Source of the DNA: Lachnoanaerobaculum sp. ICM7
GTDB lineage: Bacteria; Bacillota; Clostridia; Lachnospirales; Lachnospiraceae
Assembly: GCF_000287675.1 (NCBI RefSeq)
Contig: NZ_ALJL01000016.1
Location: 62,001-126,000 of the forward strand
Direction: 5' to 3'
DNA length: 64,000 nucleotides
Shown piece by piece: positions 1 to 8,565 of the stretch (position 1 is the stretch's first letter; every line of letters starts with the position of its first letter). The translations under genes were made by a program, and so were the position numbers. Below the pieces are notes generated by a model that ran no database searches, was not told the DNA's origin, and worked only from the letters and a program-made list of their open reading frames with translations.

Positions 1-932
1 AAACTGTATACACCGAATCTTTTGAATATATTTGTCAAGAAATTCTTCTTTAATGATGTTACTGCAAATATAAAATAAGAAGTACTCAAGGCATAAGGCA
101 TATATATAATTCTAAGCGGATTTAATACACCTTTAAATATAGGCAATATATTTCCTTTAGCTATGCGATATCCCCAAGGTCCATAAAAAATCCAAGTATA
201 AAATCTGACATATTTAAAGAAAACAAAAAATCCCAATACACAAAAAGCTCCCATTGCAAAGAGGCGCATATTTGTTTCTTCAAAAATTGAAGTCTTACTT
301 AAAGATGAGTATTTTTTATACAATACACCGATATAAAAATACGGAGCAAAAGATACTACCCTGTCTAAAGATAAAAAATCACGTATTTTCACCTGCCAAT
401 TCATGTTAAGCATTGAAAAAAATGTAAAAAATATTATCAATACCGTTACATATATTGTAACAGCATCAGAAGTAAATTGTTCTCTTTTAATTCGACTTGT
501 TTTTTTCTTATTCAGCTTCAAAAATAACTCCAAAGGATATAGTGATAATCTGAAGAAAATAAGCGCCGAGATATACCAAGGTGTAGATGATTCATGTAAA
601 AAATCGGGAATTATATTCCTGTCTCCATAGAATAACATATCACTTATATGCAATAATATCTTCATTAAAAAAAATAACATTATAAGAGGAATAACAGATT
701 TTAATTTAGTCCCCCTACTTTTCCATGAATCATAATAAAGATATCCGGATAAAAATATAAATGCAGGCATATGAAAACTGTAAATGAATAAAAAAAGTTT
801 ATTAAAAAGCGTATATTCTCTTTCATTTACAGGCAAAAGAAAATGTCCGAATACCACAAGAAAAATCAATACACCTTTAAATATATCAAGGCTGTAATTC
901 CTTTTTCTGTGATTGCCCGTACCAGTACTCAT
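1..932 (-). CDS. Membrane acyltransferase family 3 (fucose 4-O-acetylase-like), 3' end outside window
   Basis: The frame is open from an ATG at 932 down to base 1, so about 310 residues are present and the C-terminus is missing. The start is preceded by a GGTGAG ribosome binding site. The protein is a polytopic membrane protein that begins with the acyltransferase-3 pattern: a first helix containing LVVFGHF, with the conserved His, then FHMPAFIFLSGY, and later TPWYISAL before another helix. This family (OafA, NolL, fucose 4-O-acetylase) moves acetyl or other acyl groups onto cell-surface sugars at the membrane. The substrate cannot be told from sequence. The gene lies beyond a strong terminator that ends the fbp operon. 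The family call is secure and the sugar specificity is inference. Confidence 0.85.
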   Translation of the reverse strand, partial: MSTGTGNHRKRNYSLDIFKGVLIFLVVFGHFLLPVNEREYTLFNKLFLFIYSFHMPAFIFLSGYLYYDSWKSRGTKLKSVIPLIMLFFLMKILLHISDMLFYGDRNIIPDFLHESSTPWYISALIFFRLSLYPLELFLKLNKKKTSRIKREQFTSDAVTIYVTVLIIFFTFFSMLNMNWQVKIRDFLSLDRVVSFAPYFYIGVLYKKYSSLSKTSIFEETNMRLFAMGAFCVLGFFVFFKYVRFYTWIFYGPWGYRIAKGNILPIFKGVLNPLRIIYMPYALSTSYFIFAVTSLKKNFLTNIFKRFGVYS

Positions 933-970
933 ATCTCACCACCTTTCCGTTAAATTTGTTTAAAAAATCA

Positions 971-1011
971 AAAAGTATGTAAGCTTTCAGCTTTTAGGCT
1001 TACATACTTTT
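971..1011 (-). terminator. Rho-independent terminator after fbp
   Basis: A perfect 14-bp inverted repeat (971-984 with 998-1011) with a 13-base loop lies just past the fbp stop codon. On the minus strand it is followed by a T-rich run. The arms also carry A/T runs outward, so it could act in both directions. It separates fbp from the acyltransferase gene. Confidence 0.9.
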
Positions 1012-1015
1012 TATC

Positions 1016-2893
1016 TTACAGTTTCCTGTAATTATCCAATAACATTTTTAAATCGGCAATATCTTCAAGTAATTTCTTTCCTATATCCGTATCCTTTACA
1101 AACATTCGATATACATCCTTTTCAACTATCTCCGATTCCGATTTAATGTCGGTGTTGTTTATCAGGGCATCTTCTACCGAAGTAAAAGGTGTATGCGCTT
1201 TCAATCTCAGTCCGTGAGAATTAAATATCAAAGTATATCCTGCAATTCCCGTAGTTTTATTCATAGAGCGACAGAATCCTCCGTCTATTACAAACAGTCT
1301 TTCATTTGCACGTACAGGATGTTCACCGTCAATCGCATGAACCGGTGTATGTCCGTTTATAATATGTGAATGCGTATCATAAAGACCGAACTCGTGTAAA
1401 ATCTGAATACAAAAGCTTTCATCATAGTACTTGCTGTAATATGGATTTGATTTTTCCTTCCAAAAGCTCTTATCTTCAATATAATCACGCTCAAAAGTCT
1501 TTACTTTTCTACCGCATAAAGGCGATTTCTCACCACCCCATAAAAACCACATAAAATCAACATCATCCTGACTCGGATTATCCGTGTAAGCGGCTCTGGC
1601 TTTTTCATCACATATATCAAACAATGCTTTTCCATGATAACATTTGCCGTTTATACAAAGCATATCAAATATTCCGTTTTCATCAACAGGAACACAACCG
1701 TGATATATAAGATTCCTGTTGTAAACATTGTACATACCGCCTTTATCATATAAAAACTTTATATGTTTATTTAATCTCTGACCGGATACAAAACTTCTAT
1801 GCAGCTTCAGCATAATTTCATTTTCCTCAGAGGTAAGTTCATAAGGATTTTCCTTATTTAATGTCGGGAATATATTTGTTTTCAGTTTTACATTCTCTCC
1901 GTTAACAGTTACAAATCCTTCATCAAGGTCTATATGCTCTAAAAGCAGTCTGTCATCCATACCGTATTCAGGATGCCTTTTTATAAGTTGGCCTTCCAGC
2001 TTAAAAAGCATCACTTTTATTGCGGCAAGTGCAGCCTGTATTCCGTCTTCAATACCGTACTTTGACATTCCGAAAAGCATAAGCTGTCTTAAGCTGATAC
2101 CGTAAGCATTCTCAAGAATTTCTACATTTCCGTACTTTAAATTATTCCGGATAACATTACAAATACATGCATCATTTCCACATGCGGCCCCCATCCAAAG
2201 AATATCATGATTTCCCCACTCAATATCAAGAGAATGATAATTCATAAGTAAATCTATTATCTTGTCCGCATTACCGCCACGGTCAAAAATATCACCTACT
2301 ATATGAAGATGATCGACTGCAAGTCTTTTTATAAGTGTAGAAAGTGCAATTATAAATTCATCGGCATCATCAAGATCTATAATGGTCTGCAATATATGTC
2401 TGTGATAGCTTACTTTATTTGTGTCTTCATTTTTTTGTGCATGTAAAAGCTCATCAATGATATATGCATAATCCTCCGGCAATGCCTTTCTAACTTTTGA
2501 TCTCGTATATTTAGATGATAATAACTTTGCAAGCATTATAAGATAATTCAGCGTCATCGAATACCAGTCATTATCTATTCTGTCAATTTCTGCAAGCATA
2601 GTCATTTTCTCTCTTGGGTAATATATGAGAGTACATAGTTCCTGCCTGTCAAACTCTGACAACGTTTCTCCGAATATAACATCAACTTTTTCTTTTATTA
2701 CTCCTGAGCAATTATTCATTATATGCAAAAAAGCTTCATATTCTCCATGTATATCACTTAAAAAGAACTCTGTACCCTTAGGCAGATTTGTTATTGCAGA
2801 CAGATTTATAATCTCTCTTATAACCGCCTGACTTGACGAATAATTTTGTTTCAGAAGCTTTAAATACTTTAAATTTTCCTTATCCCTATTCAT
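1016..2893 (-). CDS. fbp: Fructose-1,6-bisphosphatase, class III
   Basis: This 625-residue protein is the Firmicutes-type class III FBPase, which hydrolyses fructose-1,6-bisphosphate to fructose-6-phosphate for gluconeogenesis in the cytoplasm. It has metallophosphoesterase signatures: LSDIHGE near residue 46 (Asp47, His49), GDIFDRGG near residue 200 and WGNHD near residue 226, which supply the metal-binding Asp, His and Asn ligands. Length is close to the 640-670 residues usual for B. subtilis Fbp. It starts 21 bases after the VanW gene stop with a GGGGGGA ribosome binding site, so the two are probably cotranscribed from the promoter at 4826-4854. A strong terminator follows. A class II aldolase, the preceding gluconeogenic step, is also encoded in this window but at a distance (19669-20532). 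Confidence 0.95.
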   Translation of the reverse strand: MNRDKENLKYLKLLKQNYSSSQAVIREIINLSAITNLPKGTEFFLSDIHGEYEAFLHIMNNCSGVIKEKVDVIFGETLSEFDRQELCTLIYYPREKMTMLAEIDRIDNDWYSMTLNYLIMLAKLLSSKYTRSKVRKALPEDYAYIIDELLHAQKNEDTNKVSYHRHILQTIIDLDDADEFIIALSTLIKRLAVDHLHIVGDIFDRGGNADKIIDLLMNYHSLDIEWGNHDILWMGAACGNDACICNVIRNNLKYGNVEILENAYGISLRQLMLFGMSKYGIEDGIQAALAAIKVMLFKLEGQLIKRHPEYGMDDRLLLEHIDLDEGFVTVNGENVKLKTNIFPTLNKENPYELTSEENEIMLKLHRSFVSGQRLNKHIKFLYDKGGMYNVYNRNLIYHGCVPVDENGIFDMLCINGKCYHGKALFDICDEKARAAYTDNPSQDDVDFMWFLWGGEKSPLCGRKVKTFERDYIEDKSFWKEKSNPYYSKYYDESFCIQILHEFGLYDTHSHIINGHTPVHAIDGEHPVRANERLFVIDGGFCRSMNKTTGIAGYTLIFNSHGLRLKAHTPFTSVEDALINNTDIKSESEIVEKDVYRMFVKDTDIGKKLLEDIADLKMLLDNYRKL

Positions 2894-2914
2894 AAATTAT
2901 CCCCCCGTATTATA

Positions 2915-4753
2915 TTAATTTTCCAGTTTCTCCACAGTCTCTTCAGTTTTTGCAGCCTCAGTTGTAGTCAGCTTCTCAACAGTAGGTTCAGCCGTGGTTT
3001 CCTTCGCCTTTGTACTCTCTTTTGCTTTAGTACTTTCCTTTGCTTTGGTGCTTTCTTTAGGCTTAGCCGAAGTCTCCGCCGGCTTAGCACTCTCCTTAGT
3101 TTCCTTTGCCTTAGTAGACTTTTCTTCGGTACTTAACTTTTCTACTGTGCTTTCACTGCTTCCTGAATCCTTTTTCTTTGTTGTACTCTCTGCAGTCTTT
3201 TCCCCGGTGCTTTCAGCCTGAGTTGAAACTGCACTTGTAGTTTGATTTACATGAGCACTTGATGTACTTTCCGTACTTGATACGCTACTTTCATTGCTCT
3301 TTGAAGCGGATGTTTCCTCGCTCTCTGAATTCACCTTTATCTTGGCAGGTTTTCCCTTATATGTTGAATTGTGGAAAGGCTCTTCCTTTACCAACACACC
3401 GTCTTTTTTTACAATATATGTAGTTGCCCATCTTGAGCCTTTTTTTGCCTCGGTTACAACAACCTGCTTTCCCTTTTTCAAACTCTTATCTTCAATATAC
3501 TCAGGAACAGGAGGATTTAAATCCGATATCTTTTTTGATGACATTTCAATAGTAACACCTTCTTCCAAAATAGGTATTCCTATAATTGAACATGTAAGTG
3601 TCTGTCCGGTAAGTACTGCTCGAATAGCAATAGCAGTGTCGGATGTATTTATAAATTTCATATCCGGACCTGCATATCCGTCATAGCTTACCATAGCATC
3701 TTCACCCGGTGTTACATAACTTGGTTCAAATGAATGTGCATGTCTCTCAGTTGTCTTTAGTCCTGAGAAAATAACCGCATTGTAAAGAGTTGATGAAACC
3801 TGACATACACCGCCTCCGGGCTCTTCCGATAAAACACCGTTTACATAGGCTCCTGCAGGCTTATATCCTCTTTCAAGTGTTCTGTTACCTGTAGTATTGT
3901 TGAAAGAAAATTCCTCTCCGGGCTTTATTATAAGTCCGTCAAGTGCTTCGGATGCAAGTGAAATATTTGTATTTCTGTCCTTATTATCTGTAGTCTTTGT
4001 AGTAAATGTACCTATTACCTTGTACATCTCCTTTGCTTTTGCGGCCGAAATACTTGCTTTTACTTCATTTCTGACAACTGAAATATCAGCCTCAAAATTC
4101 TTACGACTCACATATGACTTAAGATCCGACTTAAGTCTCTCTTCATCAATAAGGTAGCCGTCACTTTCATCAGCATATGTAAAACTCTTTGTCTCCTTGT
4201 TAAATCCTGATATAGATCCGTTTACAGGATTGATATTCCATTTTTCCTTAGCTTTTTCCACCAATGAATCAATATCAACATCATCAAAGTTTATCTCGTA
4301 ATGTGAAGCAGCATTGTCAACATCTGCATATATCTCATTTAAAAGTTTTGTTACCTTTGTATCCAAAATATTGTCAAGTACCAAACTGTCACTTAAATCA
4401 TCACCGATATGTACAGTTAATTTCCACGGATATACTTTATCTATGGCCGCTTTTGCCTCCGACATTTTCATTCCGGTAATATCTATCTCATCAATAGTTA
4501 TCTGTTTTTTTAATTTTTCGTCTGCAATTTCCGTAGTCACCTCAGTGCCGTCAACTTTTGATGACTTCAAAAACTTTCCGACTTTTTGTAATCCCGATAT
4601 GGCAATCAATACCAATATAATAAATGCCGCAACAAGAACAGCTACCGCTCTCATATTTATATCAGCCATATAGCCCCTTTTTTGCGATCTCTTTCTTGCT
4701 TCTCTTACTCTTTCCGAGCCTGTTTTTTTACTGCTGTTTTGTTTATTTAACAT
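2915..4753 (-). CDS. VanW family protein with peptidoglycan-binding-like and G5 domains
   Basis: This 612-residue protein has a basic cytoplasmic N-terminus, one membrane helix (about 35-55), a PG_binding_4-like region (about 85-230), a VanW domain (about 250-385, with EPGGGVCQVSSTLYNA and HSFEPSYVTPG) and a G5 domain (about 415-475). It ends in a tail of about 137 residues rich in Ser, Thr, Lys, Glu and Ala that includes tandem KAKEST units. The architecture matches the B. subtilis YoaR type. These proteins sit outside the membrane and probably contact peptidoglycan; VanW has no proven enzymatic role. The ATG at 4753 follows AAGGA. It heads the fbp operon and has its own extended -10 promoter. 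The repeat tail is probably a flexible wall-spanning spacer (inference). Confidence 0.92.
   Translation of the reverse strand: MLNKQNSSKKTGSERVREARKRSQKRGYMADINMRAVAVLVAAFIILVLIAISGLQKVGKFLKSSKVDGTEVTTEIADEKLKKQITIDEIDITGMKMSEAKAAIDKVYPWKLTVHIGDDLSDSLVLDNILDTKVTKLLNEIYADVDNAASHYEINFDDVDIDSLVEKAKEKWNINPVNGSISGFNKETKSFTYADESDGYLIDEERLKSDLKSYVSRKNFEADISVVRNEVKASISAAKAKEMYKVIGTFTTKTTDNKDRNTNISLASEALDGLIIKPGEEFSFNNTTGNRTLERGYKPAGAYVNGVLSEEPGGGVCQVSSTLYNAVIFSGLKTTERHAHSFEPSYVTPGEDAMVSYDGYAGPDMKFINTSDTAIAIRAVLTGQTLTCSIIGIPILEEGVTIEMSSKKISDLNPPVPEYIEDKSLKKGKQVVVTEAKKGSRWATTYIVKKDGVLVKEEPFHNSTYKGKPAKIKVNSESEETSASKSNESSVSSTESTSSAHVNQTTSAVSTQAESTGEKTAESTTKKKDSGSSESTVEKLSTEEKSTKAKETKESAKPAETSAKPKESTKAKESTKAKESTKAKETTAEPTVEKLTTTEAAKTEETVEKLEN
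2993..3064 (-). repeat. Four 18-bp tandem units coding KPKEST/KAKEST
   Basis: Codons 564-587 of the VanW gene repeat a six-residue unit four times (KPKEST, KAKEST, KAKEST, KAKETT). At DNA level this is a 72-bp in-frame minisatellite with slightly diverged units. Unit gain or loss would keep the frame and change only tail length. Confidence 0.8.
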
Positions 4754-4825
4754 TTCAATTCCTTAAAAGATGTATTAATAAAATGCCTTTATGCTTTTTT
4801 TGATAAAAACATACCTTGGAATTAA

Positions 4826-4854
4826 ATTATACCAATAATATGATTTTAAAACAA
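4826..4854 (-). promoter_or_regulatory. SigA-type promoter for the VanW gene and fbp
   Basis: Read on the minus strand there is a -35 TTGTTT (4849-4854), a 17-base spacer and a perfect -10 TATAAT (4826-4831) with an extended TGG just before it. It lies about 75 bases upstream of the VanW start codon. Confidence 0.7.
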
Positions 4855-4951
4855 TTACATTATCTTATCAATATTTGCTTTACAAAATTTATTGTGCTAG
4901 ACTTATCAGAGTAAATATGTAATATATGAAAAAAGTTTTTTAAGGTGATTT

Positions 4952-5830
4952 ATGAAAGAAAATTTTAAATATATAGACCTTCATACACATTCTAGCGCTT
5001 CAGACGGTACATGCTCTCCCACAGAGGTTGCCATATCGGCAAAGAAAGCTTCTCTGAGCATTATTGCACTTACTGACCATGATACTATGTCAGGTGTAAA
5101 AGAATGTTTTAAAAAAGGATTGGAGCTTGATTTATCCGTAATAGCCGGAGTGGAAATGAGCTGTGTATATAAAGAAAAAGAAATACATATTCTGGGTTAT
5201 CTGTTGCCTCCTTCAATTTCCGAGAGAGAATTGAATATTCCAAAAGAAATATTTGATGATTTGAGCTTTTTTGCAAAGGAAAGAGCTGAAAGAAATGCTG
5301 AAATAATCAGGAGATTTAAAAATGACGGAATAATAATTCTCGAAAATGATTTGAACAACTCAAATCAAAACGCCCAGATAACAAGAGCACATTTTGCAAA
5401 TGCTCTTATAAAGCTTGGACTTGTAAAAAATAAGGCCGAGGCTTTTGATAAGTATCTTGAATATGGCGGTAAATATATACCGGTTAAGAATATCACGACA
5501 ACAAGATGTATGGAATTTTTAAAAAAACATAATTTCTTTATTTCACTTGCACATCCTTTTCAATACAAATTCTCTGATGAGGATTTGAATGCTCTTATAT
5601 CACATTTGATTGAACTTGGATTAAACGGTATAGAGGTATATCATTCCACCCATTCAGCTTCAGATATTAAAAAGCTTGTGCTATTGGCTGATAAATACAA
5701 GCTCTTTCCCACAGGTGGCAGCGATTTTCATGGAGAAAACAAACCGGGTCTTGAAATAGGTAGAGGATACGGTGATTTAAAGATTCCGTTTGAACTTTTA
5801 GAAAATATATTAAAAAACAAATCCGACTAG
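4952..5830 (+). CDS. PHP-domain phosphoesterase (TrpH/RNase AM-like)
   Basis: This 292-residue cytoplasmic protein of the polymerase-and-histidinol-phosphatase family starts at an ATG after AAGGTG. The metal-binding motifs are clear: DLHTHSSASDG near residue 10, LTDHDTM near residue 40, a Glu in the AGVEMS segment, SLAHPF near residue 200 and GGSDFHG near residue 263. The nearest characterised relatives degrade 3',5'-nucleoside bisphosphate (pAp) or trim 5' ends of short RNA (E. coli YciV/TrpH). The actual substrate here is not determined. It is one of only two + strand genes, stands alone and shares a bidirectional terminator with the convergent beta-helix gene. Confidence 0.88.
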   Translation: MKENFKYIDLHTHSSASDGTCSPTEVAISAKKASLSIIALTDHDTMSGVKECFKKGLELDLSVIAGVEMSCVYKEKEIHILGYLLPPSISERELNIPKEIFDDLSFFAKERAERNAEIIRRFKNDGIIILENDLNNSNQNAQITRAHFANALIKLGLVKNKAEAFDKYLEYGGKYIPVKNITTTRCMEFLKKHNFFISLAHPFQYKFSDEDLNALISHLIELGLNGIEVYHSTHSASDIKKLVLLADKYKLFPTGGSDFHGENKPGLEIGRGYGDLKIPFELLENILKNKSD

Positions 5831-5838
5831 ATAAAAAA

Positions 5839-5862
5839 TGCGTATGGGAAAACCCATACGCA
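5839..5862. terminator. Bidirectional terminator between convergent genes
   Basis: A perfect 10-bp stem (5839-5848 with 5853-5862) with an AAAA loop is flanked by A-rich sequence on the left and T-rich sequence on the right. It lies between the PHP gene and the convergent beta-helix gene and can serve both. Confidence 0.9.
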
Positions 5863-5868
5863 TAAATT

Positions 5869-6567
5869 TTATAATTTTGCAGCTGCCGGCTTTTTCTTTG
5901 CCTTTGTTACAATATCGTCAGCACTCTTATAAATAGATGACTTGCCGATACAACCTCTTACACTTGACAGCGGATATATTGTAGTGTTCTTTCCTATAAC
6001 AGTTCCCGGATTCAATATCGATCCACAACCTACTTCAGCTTCATCACCTACTATAGCTCCAAGTTTTCTGAGTCCTGTCTCAAGCTCCGCATCCTCTAAA
6101 TGAAGTACAACATCCGACTTATCACTCTTAAGATTTGAAGTAATTGCGGAAGCACCGAGATGAGCCTTATAACCGATAATCGAATCTCCAACATAGCTGA
6201 AATGAGGTACCTGTGCTTTGTTAAAAAGTATAGCATTCTTAAACTCACAAGAGTTTCCTGCCACTGCACCTTCACCTATGATTACATTACCTCTGAAGAA
6301 TGCACATGAACGAATACTTGCATCTTTTCCGATAATAAGCGGACCTGCAAGCGCAATTGTAGGCATTATCTTTACTGAACGATGAACCCAGATATTCTTT
6401 CCGATTTTTAAATACTCCGTATCAGGTAATGTAGCACCGATTTCTTCTATAAAACTTCCAAGTTCCTTAAATACTTCCCAAGGATATGTGTATTTTTCGA
6501 AGAGAGACTTTGCTATAGTTTCTTCCAAATCAAAAAGTTTTTTTGTTTTTACATCGATTTTTTTCAT
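5869..6567 (-). CDS. Left-handed beta-helix (hexapeptide) transferase, GlmU C-terminal-like
   Basis: This 232-residue protein has an alpha-helical first 45 residues followed by many hexapeptide turns (for example PLIIGKDASI, NVIIGEGAVAG, GAIVGDEAEVGC, GTVIGKNTTI), the hallmark of left-handed beta-helix acyl- or nucleotidyl-sugar enzymes. It resembles the acetyltransferase half of GlmU but has no N-terminal uridylyltransferase domain. It ends with a basic Lys/Ala tail. Such proteins are often named UDP-N-acetylglucosamine pyrophosphorylase-related in Clostridia, but a nucleotidyltransferase activity is not supported here. The start follows AAAGGA. It sits 3 bases downstream of topB and ends at a shared terminator, so it is the last gene of the galM-topB operon. 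Confidence 0.8.
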   Translation of the reverse strand: MKKIDVKTKKLFDLEETIAKSLFEKYTYPWEVFKELGSFIEEIGATLPDTEYLKIGKNIWVHRSVKIMPTIALAGPLIIGKDASIRSCAFFRGNVIIGEGAVAGNSCEFKNAILFNKAQVPHFSYVGDSIIGYKAHLGASAITSNLKSDKSDVVLHLEDAELETGLRKLGAIVGDEAEVGCGSILNPGTVIGKNTTIYPLSSVRGCIGKSSIYKSADDIVTKAKKKPAAAKL

Positions 6568-6570
6568 TTT

Positions 6571-8565
6571 CTATCCTTTCATGCCCTTATATTCTTTTGA
6601 AACCTCTTCAAATACGGCATTTAAACTATATTGGTTATTAAGTTGCTTCACATTAAGACATCGAATACCTACAAATCTTTCAAGCTTTGTCATATATTCT
6701 TCAGATGTAATATCACCGTTTGACACCATCGTAAGTCCCTTTTCCCAGCTGGCAGTCAGCTCCGGGTTTAAAAGTTGTGAAATAGAGCAATTTACTACTT
6801 CATATACAATTTCACCAAAAAGTGTAGGGGTAATTATTTGAGTCTTTTTATTTAAAGCCAGGTACTTTATCGAAAATAATTTTTTCAAAATATCGGCTCT
6901 TGTAGCGGAAGTACCTATCCCGCTTCCCTTTATTTGACTTCTAAGCTCCTCATCCTCTATGAGCTGTCCTGCATTCTCCATTGCAAGTATAATAGAGCCT
7001 GACGAATATCTCTTTGGAGGTACCGTCTCACCCTCTTTAATACTCAAAGAGTCAATTGTAAGCTTTGAACCCTTTCTGAGTGATGAAATCATCTTTATAT
7101 ACTCAGGATTTTGATCGTCACCGGTTTCGTCATCTTCGCCCTCTGTTTTTACCGGGCTTAATATATCTAAAAATCCTCTTTCAACACATACTTTTGTATT
7201 TGCAATAAATATCTCATCTCCTATACCGAAACGTATGGCAAACTTTTGATATATTGCCGGAGGATAAAATATACTAAGAAATCTTCTGCATATAAGTTCA
7301 TATACAGACAATGACAATTTACTCAGTGAATTCATATTTCCAAACCCGGTAGGTATTATAGCATAATGGTCGGTGATTTGACTATCATTAACATACTTTG
7401 TTTTTGAAATATTTTTATATGCACCCTTTTCAAGAATATTATTTGCAAAATCCGCAAGTGCCGAAAACTTACAAAGTCCCTTTATATTCTTGTCTATTTC
7501 CTTTGCTACTGCGCCGGAAAGCACTCTTGCATCCGTTCTCGGATAAGTAACAAGCTTTTTTTCATACAATTCCTGAATTATTTTTAATGTTTCATCAGGG
7601 CTTATTTTAAATCTCTTTGAACATTCATTTTGTATCTCTGCCAGATTGAAAAGTAAAGGAGGATTTTTTGTTTCTTTCTTTTTCTCGTTTGAAACTACAA
7701 CTACCTCCCTATTGTTTTCATCGGCAATCTTTTCTATATGTGATATAAGTTCTTCGGCATATATCTTTTCTCTAAAACCGTTATCCTTGTATAGAACAGG
7801 AGAATTAAAGTATTTTGACTTCTCATTTACCTTCCACTCTCCGTCTATACTCAATCCCTGATTTTCAAATTTACCCAAAACTTTAAAGAAGGGAGTCTTT
7901 ACAAAGTTTCTTATTTCTCTTTCTCTGTTTACCACCATTCCCACAACACAGGTCATTACTCTTCCCACACTGAGTACAGCTCTGTCAAGCTTTAAAAAAC
8001 TTGCAACATTTCTGCTGTATTTTAAAGTTAGTATTCTGGAGAAGTTGATTCCCATAAGATAATCTTCTTTTGCACGAAGAAATGCGGCTGCAGAAAGATT
8101 GTCATACTCAGACCAATCTTTTGCTTCTCTTATTCCTCTTAGTATCTCATCTTCGGTTTGAGAGTCTATCCATACCCTTTTTCTAATCTTTCCCTGCACA
8201 TTCGCCATCATATCTACAAGTCTGTATATATATTCTCCCTCTCTTCCCGAGTCGGTACAAATATATATCGTATCAACATCTTCCCTGTTTAAAAGATTTG
8301 AGACTATGGTAAACTGATTTTTAACACCGTCAATTATCTCATATTTAAACTCTTTAGGTAAAAAAGGCAAAGTATCAAGTGACCATCTTTTCAGCCTCTC
8401 ATCATACTTTTCAGGGTAGCTCATAGTTACAAGATGTCCTACACACCATGTAACTATAATATCATCGCCTTCCAGATATCCGTTTTTTCTTCCTGTAGGT
8501 ACTTTCAGAGCCTTTGCAAACTCGGTCGCTACACTTGGCTTTTCCGCTATAAAAAGTTTCTTCAT
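6571..8565 (-). CDS. topB: DNA topoisomerase III (type IA)
   Basis: This 664-residue protein has an N-terminal Toprim domain (KKLFIAEKPSVA, then CTDSGREGEYIYR near residue 105 with the acidic metal ligands) and the type IA core with the catalytic tyrosine in VTYPRTDAR near residue 340. There is no obvious C-terminal zinc-finger array, which fits topoisomerase III rather than topoisomerase I. It decatenates DNA and relaxes negative supercoils by cutting one strand. The ATG shares one base with the galM stop (TAATG), so translation is coupled. TopB genes also occur on conjugative elements, but nothing around this copy is mobile. Confidence 0.92.
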   Translation of the reverse strand: MKKLFIAEKPSVATEFAKALKVPTGRKNGYLEGDDIIVTWCVGHLVTMSYPEKYDERLKRWSLDTLPFLPKEFKYEIIDGVKNQFTIVSNLLNREDVDTIYICTDSGREGEYIYRLVDMMANVQGKIRKRVWIDSQTEDEILRGIREAKDWSEYDNLSAAAFLRAKEDYLMGINFSRILTLKYSRNVASFLKLDRAVLSVGRVMTCVVGMVVNREREIRNFVKTPFFKVLGKFENQGLSIDGEWKVNEKSKYFNSPVLYKDNGFREKIYAEELISHIEKIADENNREVVVVSNEKKKETKNPPLLFNLAEIQNECSKRFKISPDETLKIIQELYEKKLVTYPRTDARVLSGAVAKEIDKNIKGLCKFSALADFANNILEKGAYKNISKTKYVNDSQITDHYAIIPTGFGNMNSLSKLSLSVYELICRRFLSIFYPPAIYQKFAIRFGIGDEIFIANTKVCVERGFLDILSPVKTEGEDDETGDDQNPEYIKMISSLRKGSKLTIDSLSIKEGETVPPKRYSSGSIILAMENAGQLIEDEELRSQIKGSGIGTSATRADILKKLFSIKYLALNKKTQIITPTLFGEIVYEVVNCSISQLLNPELTASWEKGLTMVSNGDITSEEYMTKLERFVGIRCLNVKQLNNQYSLNAVFEEVSKEYKGMKG

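Noticed and set aside
403-630. Open frame on the + strand, 75 codons
   Set aside because: It lies opposite the truncated acyltransferase gene, whose frame is open throughout and has clear family motifs. It has no ribosome binding site or recognisable protein features.
3294-3686. 130-codon + strand open frame opposite the VanW gene
   Set aside because: It is a shadow of the VanW/G5 gene. The composition follows the opposing codons and no initiation signal is present.
6571-8565. topB as a sign of a conjugative element
   Set aside because: No relaxase, type IV secretion, integrase or att-like repeat is nearby, and topB is translationally coupled to the housekeeping gene galM.
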